Shown piece after piece: positions 46,536-57,029 of a stretch of 64,000 bases of DNA. How positions within the stretch are numbered: the stretch's first letter is position 1; every line of letters begins with the position of its first letter. Origin of the DNA: Branchiostoma lanceolatum. Its lineage: Eukaryota; Chordata; Leptocardii; Amphioxiformes; Branchiostomatidae. Position numbers and translations under genes: made by a program. The stretch is taken from positions 19,221,955-19,285,954 of the forward strand of contig NC_089728.1 in NCBI RefSeq assembly GCF_035083965.1, written 5' to 3'. Below the pieces are notes generated by a model. It saw only the letters and a program-made list of their open reading frames with translations. It did no database searches and was not told the origin of the DNA.

Positions 46536-49500
46536 ATGTCTTGCAGCGTTTCCTTTCTTTGGATTTTTGGATTGTTCTTTAGCGTCGTGTATGTGGCAAG
46601 TGCCAACTTGAATAGTACCACTCCTGAACCCAACAGGTGGGTGTATAAGAGTTAGAATAAGACTATGTATATTGTTTGCTCTAAAATGAGGAAGGTTTTC
46701 GTCTTTCTTCATGAGGAAGGTTATACATGTATATTTTTGACATTTCATAAACCATAAATACTTTGATTGAACTATCTACGAATTCAATATAAATTTGACA
46801 AAACAGACTGGTAATTCTCATAGCGCATTAAGCTATTTTGTCAGGTAGTGTCGTCGCATTGGAATAGTATGTAGGATCAAATTTCATTTGTAACATGCGA
46901 TGCTAATGTTACCCTTGCCGCCGTCTTCCATACGATCTGACAATCGCTAAATCACCTGAAGTAATCTTTTCTTTTTGTCAGATAGTACCGTATCGCCTGC
47001 GTCAGTCCTTGATTAGTAGTTTGTCTGCAAACGGATACATATTTATATATAAGAAGACATCTGTTGCTACTGAAAAATATGCAACAGGACACTTGCAATT
47101 TTTGTTAATGAAAAGTATATGTAACGTTATTGGATATGTCAATCTATTTTGTGATTTTGTATTTGACCAAATGTGGACAGATTAGTGTCAGGGTGGTGGA
47201 TTTTAGATTTGAATTTCACTTAACGGTTATTTCCAGCATTATAGAAGCATGTTATGAATCGTGTCATACAAGTTACTCTGAATATGTTTATTTGGTGGGA
47301 TGCAAGGTCAGATAAATTTGACATTTCACCATATTTTGAGCATGTCGTATCAGTATGTCGTTTGATCCAGTAATCTATATATAGCTTAGCCTGAGTTCCA
47401 GCCTCCGTAGTGACCGCTGGCTCAAAAAAATCGCTTGCTAATTTTTTTGAGCCAGCGGTCACTACGGAGGCTGGTACTCAGGCTATGAATAGCTTATCAT
47501 TGTGTCCATTGAAGCTAGCTTGCCGTGCACTGTTTGTACATATTTGCCATATCTGTCCGAACATGGGCTTAGAAATTTGGCACGGTGACTCGATTGCTAT
47601 TCATTGAAAAGTCAAGTCACTTCTGGTATGTAATTTACCGTGACAATACTCCTTATGACCAGAAAAGAAATTTGGGATGAATTGACGTGAAAATATCCAC
47701 TGACGTACTTAAGTCTTAACTCTTTTATGGGAAATGTACCGTTTCAGTGGTATCTTACAAAAATAAACGTTCAATGCCAAGCCTTAATGCTGCAAGCCAG
47801 GAACTAAAACGATCGTGAACCATCTTATAGAATAGCCGGAAAGTGATCGGAAGAGCGGGCTTGGGCTTGAATAGGAGGGCTACAAGACTACGTCTACGAG
47901 TATACACTTGTGACTTGCAAAAAAAATATTCATACATTTACAAAATATACAAGGAATGTTTCCGCTCATTTTTCTTCCACCTCTTGCACCATTTAAGACA
48001 CAGTTCGACAGAAATCTTACTTCCTTTATTCCTACACTCTTTCGCCTGACATTAAAACTTATAGATGTGAAGCATTATTACTGTATACTATTTATTACAG
48101 AGACTACCCGGAAGTGACAATTTACGGTGCCTTGCCATGGGGTTATATTAAGGACGTCGCTCCAGGTAACTCAGCCGTTTTCATGATGTATCATTGCGCA
48201 TGTGCCATGACTAGCGTAGAAGTCTATATTGCATTGTGTTAGTACATGTATATATAGAATACAACACGGGGTATTCCGTATCACCCGATGTACCAGCCCG
48301 ACCGCGGGAGGGCTTGGATCATGGACCGTGGGTGATGCGGAATACACCGTGTTGTATTTCATTTATGTCATACCCACCCGATCGAGAAACACACATTTCA
48401 ATGCGGAATGCGCCAGAAGTTGAGGGAGTTTTGTGTCCTCGAACAAAAAACTGTAACAACATTGTTTCCAACCTTCGAATCCGGTATTCGAATTTTCGGC
48501 GGCGGCGCAACCGGCGCGCTCGAAATGCATTCGAAATATTCTATGGAATCCCGTGTGATACAACTCTAGAACCCCATGTGCTACGGATAGTTATCACACG
48601 GTTCGGAACACCCGTATCAGGCCCAGGCATGACATATTGTATTATATATGTATTGTATTGCATTGTTGTGTATTATCGTCCTGTATTGAAAACTAATATG
48701 TTTTGCCTTATGTAAGGCAAACGAAAGGTTATGTTGCCCCATAGGTACATTAGAAGTGTGAAAGCAAGAATTCGTTAAATGATACAAGAAATGTATGTAT
48801 GTATGGTCTTTCTTGGTACCATGAACAGTTACTGTTAGTAGCTGTTTTTGACAATTGACATTATAAGGTCTTCAGTGCAAATTCCAATAGAATACCTTCC
48901 AAAAGATGGACTGCGTAAATTTGACTATACTTAAGTAAATTGACGACATATTGTAAAACGATATAATGATACCAAATGTCTCTATTCTTAAGACGACCCT
49001 ATCGTTAATTGTGGCATCTACATTTTGGACCTGGGCCAGTTTTCGGAGCGACTGATGGTAAGAAAGTAAAGACTTTCCTTTGTACTCAGTAGAACAGTTT
49101 GATAACAAGATAATGCAATAAAGAGAGTAAAAACGAAAAACAAGAATATCTTATGCAATGTATGCAGTGGCCATACGGCTTGGAAAACAAAAAAGATTAA
49201 AATAGATCAATGTATTGCATTACTGAAGCCTCTTGTGTTTTTGAACACTTGTCATGTCACTTATCATGGAGTGGCCATTGATCTTTATTATTATCTTAAT
49301 GAATAATAGTTTCATCTAAAAGTCTTGGGAACTGTTTCCTGCAAATTGTAACGGACCATGCTATAGTCAAAGGTCGTGACTGGCTTTCCACTAAGCATAT
49401 CTGCCTCTTTCTTTTGAATATCTTTAGAAATACGACATAGAGTTCTACCTGCACTGTGATTGGGTTGACAACCGACTCGCCAAGGAAAACCTGACGCAAC

Positions 49501-52500
49501 AACGTCCTGACCAGATATGGTTTCCAACCGGTTACTTGGGGCAGAACCTTACCATCTGGATTCCAGGCATATTATTCAGCCAGGCAAAAGATGTGGAGTA
49601 TTTCGAAGAATTCCTTTACGGAAGATGGGATGGGGCTGTTACTTTGTTCAGAAGGTATGTTGCTGCCTTCTTCTAGTCAGTATTGCCCTGATGAAGATGG
49701 CTGACAGCTGTCGAAACGTCGGCTCTTGTGAAATGCTTGGTTGTGAATAAAAGAACCTTGCTATTCAGTCATTCGCCAACCTGATGAAATTAGTCACGGA
49801 GATACGTTGCTGCCTTCTGGTTTTGACCATTTTGCGATGACCATACCATGTACCATTGATATTCTTTTTCAATCTATTTTGCTTCTGGACAGACAAGGCG
49901 CTGTACTCAGGTTTTTGTAACTTATTCTAAATTTAACAGTGCCACATACCGAGAACAGTAAGCATTTTTGAGGTTGTATGAGAAGTGGGTTGTTATCCTC
50001 CCACCGTCTCTAACCTCCCAACTAAAGGTATCCATTTTGCACCTGGGTGGAGTGAGGAAAGTCGTGCATTCCCAAGGGACAACATCGGCGGCGTCATGGA
50101 TTTAAACCTGGGACCACTGTATCCTGGGCCACACAACCCCACATATACCATACTATAAATAATAGTATACATTTGTGCAGTTAAAAATATTGTTCATGAA
50201 GATATCCATGGTTGCGATGTTGTCTTTTGTATATAATGTTTATTTTACTTATTCCTTCTTTTATAGATACACGCTGACGTCCAAGTGCCAAATGGTGTTG
50301 GGTGCATATCCACTGGACGTTCAGAACTGTGCCCTGGGCATTGACATGTGTATGTTTATCAATAGCATAATGTTGATTAGTTTGTAGTTAGAATCTAAGA
50401 CATTTTAAAATTTCTGCGAAAAGTATCATAATCATGTTCATTGATTCGTCGATAAAAGTTAGACAACAAGGTAATAAGATACTACTACGCAAAAGAATCC
50501 CAGTTAGTAGACAGTAGTTACTCAAGCAACTGGATAAAATTTCGAAACAGTCAGACGTTTCAGACAGCATCCGCTATCTTCCGTCAGTGACTAAAGAAGG
50601 ATCTGGTAGAACTAGGTTTTATACCAAAACTCTGAATAGATATGTTGATGAAGGGAAGATAATTTCAGATGGTTCAATAGGATAGTAAGTTAAGACAATG
50701 TTGTATGCTAATGAATCAATTAGCTCCTGTTGTTTTAAAACCTAGTCCTACCAGATCCACGTATAAAACCTAGTTCTACCAGATCCTTCTTTAGTCACTG
50801 ACGAAAGATAGCGGATGCTGTCTGACACGTTTGACTGTTTCGAAATTTTATCCAGTTGCTTGAGTATCCGCTGTCTTTCGGCAGTGACTAAAGGAAGAAC
50901 TGGAGAACCAGGTTTTATACCTTGTCTGTGAGTAAGTATGTTAACAAGCTAAGGTGAATACAATTTTTTTAGGATTGATAGAAGATGAAGTCAAGAAAAG
51001 GTTGTACGCTAAAGAGTCAATTAGCTCCTGTTGTTTGAGTACAGGAGCTAAATTGTTCTTCATTAATTCATTGTTATTTCTAATGCCATCTCCCCATTGT
51101 TTTAGTGTCCTTAGCTGTTGAATGAGAGTGATTATGGACGATATGATTGCTTTTTAGATGGAGCCCGTTTTCTATGGGGTCCGAAGACGGAGTGGTTTGA
51201 TGAAGGCAAGCACCCGGTTGTCGTGAGGTCGTCTGGCATCAACGCGCAGTTTCGGCTTGTCAAAGCACAAGCCTTCTCCTATGTTAACTCCTACATCGAA
51301 CGTGGTGAGTATGCATCTAACCAGAAGTATTCATCGATCAGTTTGTATGAATTTATGTCTTAAATATCTTTGTTTTAAACAGAAGATCTGTCACGTATGT
51401 CATTTCATATCCAGGTTATGCGAGCAAATTTTACTTCTTGGCATGTAAACGTTAGATTATCTAGCAACAACTCATTTTATTGTCGTATTCGTATATGTAC
51501 CCATATGTACGGCTTTTCGTAACCTGGTCCCGAGTTGATTTTAGCTGCGAATTAAAAAAAACCCGGGGCCTGGCCGTGCCCACGGGGTCAAGTAGAGGCC
51601 ACATCCGAAAGTACAAAAACAGCCCGTAAACTAGCCGACAGGGACCCCTTTTACAATTGTGACCATAACACTGGTAAATGCTTCTAAGTTTATGTTCTGC
51701 ACATGTGTGGATGTGTGTTTTCAGGGAGGACCTGTCTCTACGCAGCTTCGTCTTGTGACTTTACCTCGATGGAACAAGAGTGCTTGTCGCACGACTGCAT
51801 CAGTGCAGACCAACAGGGGACTGCAAAATGCGAGAAGTGCAACTTCTATGGAAACTGCACATCTACAGGGGCTGAAATCACCTGCAGCGGTGAGTAATTG
51901 TTTGGTCTAGTTCAGTAGCAAGAGAAAAAAAAAAGTCTATTCTAGTGATGATGCAAGTTCTGCCCCATTACTAAGTGATCCGAAATATCGCAGATAGGAA
52001 TTTTAAGTATGAATTAGCGTCTCAAGCGTCACAGATTACGTTTGGGTAGGGTTTTATTTGATAATTATTTTCACATTTTACTTTGAAGCCAAGTTAAGAT
52101 GAATTCGTGATAGCACTGCTTCCGAACATAGAAACTATTAGATCAGGATAAATGGCGTAGGTAAAACAGATATTAGATTACACATGCATATACTTACTGA
52201 GCTTAGGGAAAAAAAGTACAACCAGCGACTGACAGAAGTCAAATCAAATCATTATATAGGACCCAAAGGAACCTTTTTAGTTAAGCCTCCAGATCCATTT
52301 CATTTGATCCAAACTGTCCTAATGTCTGGCACAGTCCGCCCAATGACCTATATATGTTCACTTACATCAGCTGAAGAAGTGGAGCAATCTTCGCGATTCG
52401 GCACCTTGACTTCAGGGCAGGTCCGCTTCTCCCTCGTCAGGCGGATTAACTTCCACATCCTGCAGACTTACTGGCCTACCCTGACCACTGTCGCAATGAG

Positions 52501-54088
52501 CTGGACGTCCTTCTGGGTCAACCCTGAGGTGGTTCCCGCCAGGGTGTCACTGAACGTGGTGACTGTACTCACCATGCTCACACAGGTATGAGTCTCACAC
52601 ACGCTCAAACACCGTGACTGTACTCACCATGCTTACTCAGGTTTGTATCACAGACTTCCTCACACATCGTGACTGTACTCGCCATGCTCACACGGGCATG
52701 TATCACAGACATCCTCACACACCGTGACTGTACTCACCACACTCACACAGGTATGAGTCTCACACATCGTGACTTTACTAGCCATGCTCACACAGGTATG
52801 AATCTCACAAAGGCTCACACCAGGGCTCACACATTGTGACTGTACTCCTCATTCCCCCACAGGTATAAATCTCACACAGGCTCACACATAGTGGCCGGCT
52901 GTACCTACTACATGTATGCTCACGCAGGTGTGAATTTGTGTTTGAGTTAAACATCATATGTTATATCAAACAATATACAGAAATTTAATAGAACAAAAAC
53001 ACAAATGCACATGCTGGTGGAAAAGCCATTAGTGTATAACATTTACATAACTATGTAAGCTGCATTTTCAAGATACAATGTTGTGAGCAGTGTTATGGTT
53101 GCTTGAAACGGATATGGGTGATTATTATTTTCAAATAATGTCCCTCCAATGGAGAAAACAGGACTTCTTGACCCCTGTGATATGTACAAGTTGGAAGGAA
53201 TAGATAGGGTCAATGTGAAGGCGAATTTCTTGCCACTCGTGTCCGAATTCACGTGCGTTCTCGCTAGATCATGCTCTCGCGAGATGAGATACATGTATCA
53301 AGATGGCGCAGGAGTTTGGAAAGGGGTTCATTATGGTTCTGTGTTTTTCTATTTTCCAGACCAGGAAGGTCGAGTCGTTTCCGGAGGTGTCGTACGTACG
53401 CGCCATTGACGTGTGGCTGTGCGCCTGTCAATGGTTCGTCTTCGTGTCTCTGATCGAGTACGGAGTGGTCCACTACTACATCAGGAGCGACTCCAAGGCC
53501 AAGACAAAGGTGTGTGTGACTTTGTGTTAAGCCTTTTGTAAACAAACAAAAAGGCTTAACTGATCTTAAAAGATATATCTACAAAAGTGATGAAATATCT
53601 CACACTGTAGGGGATGGGTTCAAAAATCATAAAAAATCTATAAAGTCTAGGTGACATAAATAAAAGTCTAGCTTTTTCTTACAAATGCTGCATGATGTCA
53701 TTATCAGAACCAAGGAAAAGGACTGTAAAAATTGTTTCTCATCGACAAATCTGAGAGGTGGCTATTTTCACTTTCTTTCATTTTCTTTCCCTTCCTTGGC
53801 CATCTAGATATTGCCCGAATGATGCTAGTCTATATTGGTTTAGCGGTGACCTAAAAGGCCGCTAAGAACTTGTATGTTAATCGGGGATCAATCATTATTC
53901 AACAGGTATCGGACATTTCGCAGACAGAAGGGCGTGGCTGCTGGAAGAATCTAACACCTAAGGAGAAGGCATTACGTCACGACTACGCTGCCCGGGTGTG
54001 GTTCCCCGTGTGCTTCGTGCTCTTCATGATTGGTTACTTCGGATACTACGTCATTGATTGGGTTAAGTACTCTACCGGGACCATATGA
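46536..54088 (+). CDS. Gene E: Cys-loop (probable anion) receptor subunit with 8-Cys loop C module, 466 aa
   Basis: Ten exons: 46536..46636, 48101..48165, 48993..49057, 49428..49654, 50267..50349, 51158..51304, 51725..51889, 52371..52585, 53360..53509, 53906..54088 (1401 nt). The start gives a signal peptide MSCSVSFLWIFGLFFSVV. The ligand domain has CDWVDNRL, IWFPTGYL and the Cys-loop CQMVLGAYPLDVQNC. TM2 equals that of gene D (PARVSLNVVTVLTMLTQ). Exon 9 has four extra codons (AKTK) before the donor. The TM3-TM4 loop is short and basic, and TM4 ends WVKYSTGTI. The pore and TM3 exons are almost identical to D, while exon 4 is strongly diverged. AATAAA signals at 54364 and 54380 lie inside a MITE that begins 21 nt after the stop. 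Confidence 0.9.
47389..47488. repeat. 100-bp foldback MITE with 8-bp target duplication
   Basis: The arms GCCTCCGTAGTGACCGCTGG then CTCAAAAAAAT and the exact complement at the right enclose a loop of about 10 nt. ATAGCTTA is present on both sides (47381..47388 and 47489..47496). It is in intron 1 of gene E and has the same size and plan as 15148..15247. Confidence 0.75.
48255..48355. repeat. Foldback element
   Basis: GAATACAACACGGGGTATTCC at the left pairs with GGAATACACCGTGTTGTATTT at the right, with further pairing of CACCC and GGGTG. It is in intron 2 of gene E. The following 48400..48640 contains a further palindromic GTGTGATA...TTATCACAC pair. Confidence 0.6.
49685..49723 (+). ncRNA. 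Hammerhead-like motif in a Penelope-like tail
   Basis: GCC, CTGATGA, one A, GATGGC-TGACA-GCTGTC (stem II, two wobble pairs), GAAAC, GTC, GGC. The outer GCC and GGC pair. As in the other copies, there is one extra A before stem II. The following GAATAAAAGAACC could be a retroelement 3' end. It lies just downstream of exon 4 of gene E. Confidence 0.35.
49950..50145 (-). repeat. SINE copy, minus strand
   Basis: Contains GTTGTTATCCTCCCACCGTC, CACCTGGGTGGAGTGAGGAAA, CCAAGGGACAACATCGGCGG and GGGCCACACAACCCC. It is in intron 4 of gene E. Confidence 0.75.
50549..50592 (-). ncRNA. Hammerhead-ribozyme-like motif, minus strand
   Basis: Read on the minus strand: AGTCA, CTGACGG, one A, AGATAGC-GGAT-GCTGTCT, GAAAC, GTC, TGACT. 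Stem I and stem II pair fully if one G-T wobble is allowed. Core box 1 has CTGACGG instead of CTGACGA, which should weaken activity. Confidence 0.35.
50793..50836 (+). ncRNA. Hammerhead-like motif with a mutated core
   Basis: AGTCA, CTGACGA, one A, AGATAGC-GGAT-GCTGTCT, GACAC, GTT, TGACT. Both stems still pair, but the invariant GAAAC is GACAC, so this copy is probably dead. Confidence 0.3.
51725..51889 (+). other. Gene E exon 7: 8-cysteine loop C module
   Basis: A phase 1-1 exon of 165 nt with C-x6-C-x8-C-x4-C-x10-C-x2-C-x5-C-x8-C, beginning RTCLYAASSCDF. It differs from the gene D module at about 16 of 55 residues, but none of the eight cysteines changes. The NCT sequon is shared. Confidence 0.85.
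52590..52930 (+). repeat. Minisatellite built from the exon 8 end and splice donor of gene E
   Basis: Irregular units contain GTGACTGTACTCACCATGCT and CACACAGGTATGA, copied from the exon 8/intron 8 border at 52585, joined to CTCACACA-type intron sequence. It is more diverged than the gene D array. Confidence 0.8.
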
Positions 54089-54109
54089 GATATAACGGGA
54101 GCCGCCCTA

Positions 54110-54658
54110 CACTACCAAAAACCATTTTTCTTGTCTTTCTTGTTTTTCCTTCTACAAAGAAAATGTTTCTGTCTGTGTCAGCCAGAATGTTATTCTGTAT
54201 ACAAGAATCCCTGTATCAAGCACAAACAAGAATCCCTAGCACAAACAAGAATTGCATCTAAGAATTTTTTTCTTAAGTTAACTTAAACTGAGAAAGTTCA
54301 AGAAAATAATTCTAGCAGAATCAAATTTTCTAGAAAAAATAACTTATGGGAAGAATCTGTAAGAATAAAAATTTGAGGAAATAAAAAAAACAAATCTTAT
54401 ATCAAGCCAGAGAAAGCAGTTTTTTTTCTTATTTTTCTAGAAAATTCTAATTGGAAAACAGCATGCTAGAAATACTTTCTTGAACTTTCTTGATATAAGT
54501 TAACTTAAGAGAAAATTCTTCGTGTAAGAATTGACATAGACTAGACTTCCCAGAAGGTTTCTTGAATTTTCTTGTTTTTCCTTTGTATAAGAAAATCTTT
54601 CTCAACATAAGAAAACAACAAAAATAAGAAAGAATAAGAAAAAAGATTTTTGGTAGTG
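54110..54658. repeat. MITE with CACTACCAAAA ends (copy 2 of 2), in the 3' flank of gene E
   Basis: Starts CACTACCAAAAACCATTTTT and ends AAAAAGATTTTTGGTAGTG, with an interior of TTCTTAAGAAAA-like runs. It begins 21 nt after the gene E stop and supplies AATAAA at 54364..54369 and 54380..54385. Same family as 32796..33226. Confidence 0.8.
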
Positions 54659-57029
54659 AACATGTTACACTTTTTTACAGCCATAGATCCAAGGCGCGAT
54701 TGTATCACATGTAAGAGTGAGAAAGGCACTCATTGTTTATATATACAGTACAAAATTTGCATGTCTTTGATACTGTTTGGATGAACACATATTGTTGTCA
54801 GCAACTGGCATGGACGTTTATGAAAATTTACCTTCTTTGGCTGTAAGAAAAGTTAGGTGATACTCATCGTTTGTATCCTTCACATATTTCAGTACGTTTT
54901 GTCATAGGTGATAGAGTCTTCTGTGCAGACTTTTTTGCTGTTTTTCATGGTTTGTTTGGCTGATTTTAGGTATACTGTTTACTCGAGTGTTCATATATGA
55001 CCAAACATAATTGGATTGCCAAACAGGTAGTTTAACTGATTTTAGAACATAATATCATTTCCCATACAGGACACTGTAATGTATGCTATGACAGACCGTT
55101 GACTTTCTTCAATACACGGATATGTTTGCACTTCTGCAAGGGTAATAAATGGCTCCGCCCCTGAGGCGTCAGCAAAAATTCTGTTGTTGAGTCTTCACTT
55201 AAGTTTTTTAAAGCAGCAGTATTTATATGTCTCCAGTCATTGTGTGACGAAATATGTTCACAGATGACGGTAGTAGATGAACAATGGCTTTTTGTGTGTT
55301 CCAGACGTTCCAATGAACTAAGCCACACATCTTTTACGAAACGTAATATTGTCAAATTGCCTGGAACAATGTCCATTAATAATTCAAACAGGCTAAAAAT
55401 GATCATATGGCAAACCGCAAATACATGCAACAATAAAAAAAAAACTCTATAAGGGAAAGTATATTACAGTGCATTAGTGGAAAGAAAATAGAGAAAATTA
55501 AAGCGAAGCTCAATTCAGTGAAAACAAGTCGTATACAGTGATTTTGTTTTATTCAAAATAAAAACAAACCTCCTGTAAAAGCTCCAATGAGTGTCCATTT
55601 TATACTGTACAGTCTGTGTTGCATTGTTCGTACATACATACATATGTATGGCGATATGTGGAAACATTCCCTATATAAATGTACATGTCTTATAGACTTC
55701 CAATACTTCATTTCCACCGAGAAGGAAAACCTTTTTTTGGCTATGCCTCTTGGTTGGAAGCCTGGTTTACAACACAGGGCGCAGTTCTGTTTTATTCATT
55801 GTATATACACAATTAACTCCATACTGGGTAGTTTAGTTCAATATATGTACATATTTATTGCATAAAATACTTTCTTTTCATATACATCCACATACAAATA
55901 CATACATTCTGTAATACTGCTCGGACACTGGAGTTGTTTATGTACACTCGGTTCTTTTCCACACGTTAAACTTACTTTAAACCATGGCACAAAGTTTCTT
56001 ATGTAAAACTGGTGTGTCACTGCAAATAATTTATCAATACGAGAACATGTCTTGAAATTGAATGCTATCAGAACGTGTATATATAATCTTTGCCTTGTCC
56101 ATTTTTCATCAACTTTGGTTAAACTCAATAAACATAAAGTTACACACCTTTAAGGCACAAAAACAGCATTTGTATGCGAGATTATAAGCATTTTTTTCTC
56201 TTAAGCTTTACACATACATGTATACAAAAATATGTAGTTGGACCGAATGCGTGATAAGTTACTTCGTGATACTTTGGCACATAACTTTTTTTTTCTTTTT
56301 TTTGTACATAAAAACAAGAACCTCAAAAAAACAACTTGGATGGAATTGGTCATTTAACAAACACTGTAATGGTCGAGGTGCCTTTACTGCTATAACACTT
56401 GTTCTTTTTCCACAATTTTTTAAAGAGTTTTGAAATAATATGAAAATACAACAAACAGTCCTGGATATGTAGTGTCTACATGTATGTACACTTTCCTGGT
56501 ACCCCATTCTTTTGAAAACAGTTAGGGATAACATAATTAATAAACTTTGGCACTGTGTAAGAACTTTATGTTCTTGATCATACAAATTATCAATAAGATT
56601 ATTGATCCTTGATAATCCATCACATTTGGTCCCATAAAATCTGTCATTCTTTAAGAAAACGTTGCCATAGGAACATCATTGCAAAAACATTTCATACAAG
56701 CAATGAAAGAAATAATTTTGACACATATTTGAGACATTAGGGATGCATAGTGTGTATGTATGGAATGTACAAAATCAAATGACCTTGTACATTTGATACA
56801 CTTAGTAATAAGGTAATACGATCACAATGGTTCACATAGATAACCTCTCAAGGGCATACACGTACATGTATCTGATGGACAACATGGCTATAGAAAATAA
56901 TCTGACAATGGCACTGTGACAGAAAAAAAATTAATTTGTCTGGTTCGCAATCACCCTAAATCGGGTGTGCGTACATTAATAGAAACTTTGCGACAGCAAT
57001 CACGTTATTGCAATGCGAATCAATGGTAT
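54659..57029. other. Convergent intergenic region between gene E and the minus-strand gene
   Basis: AT-rich and without supported exons. The right part should hold the 3' UTR of the minus-strand gene; complements of AATAAA are at 55791..55796 and 55853..55858. Confidence 0.4.

Larger units (their letters stand above)
50440..50960. mobile_element. Penelope-like terminal fragments with two hammerhead-like cores
   Basis: An inverted array: a minus-oriented unit (50500..50650), a plus-oriented unit (50740..50870) and a further partial inverted unit (50865..50930). Shared motifs are TTACTCAAGCAACTGGATAA, GTTTTATACCAAAACTCTGA and TTTAGTCACTGACG. No reverse transcriptase is present. It is in intron 5 of gene E. 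Confidence 0.45.

Noticed and set aside
48236..48715. 159-codon open frame
   Set aside because: It reads through a foldback element and palindromic repeat sequence; there is no recognisable protein.
52184..52591. Single open frame upstream of gene E exon 8
   Set aside because: Only 52371..52585 matches the paralogues; the upstream residues have no counterpart in gene D.
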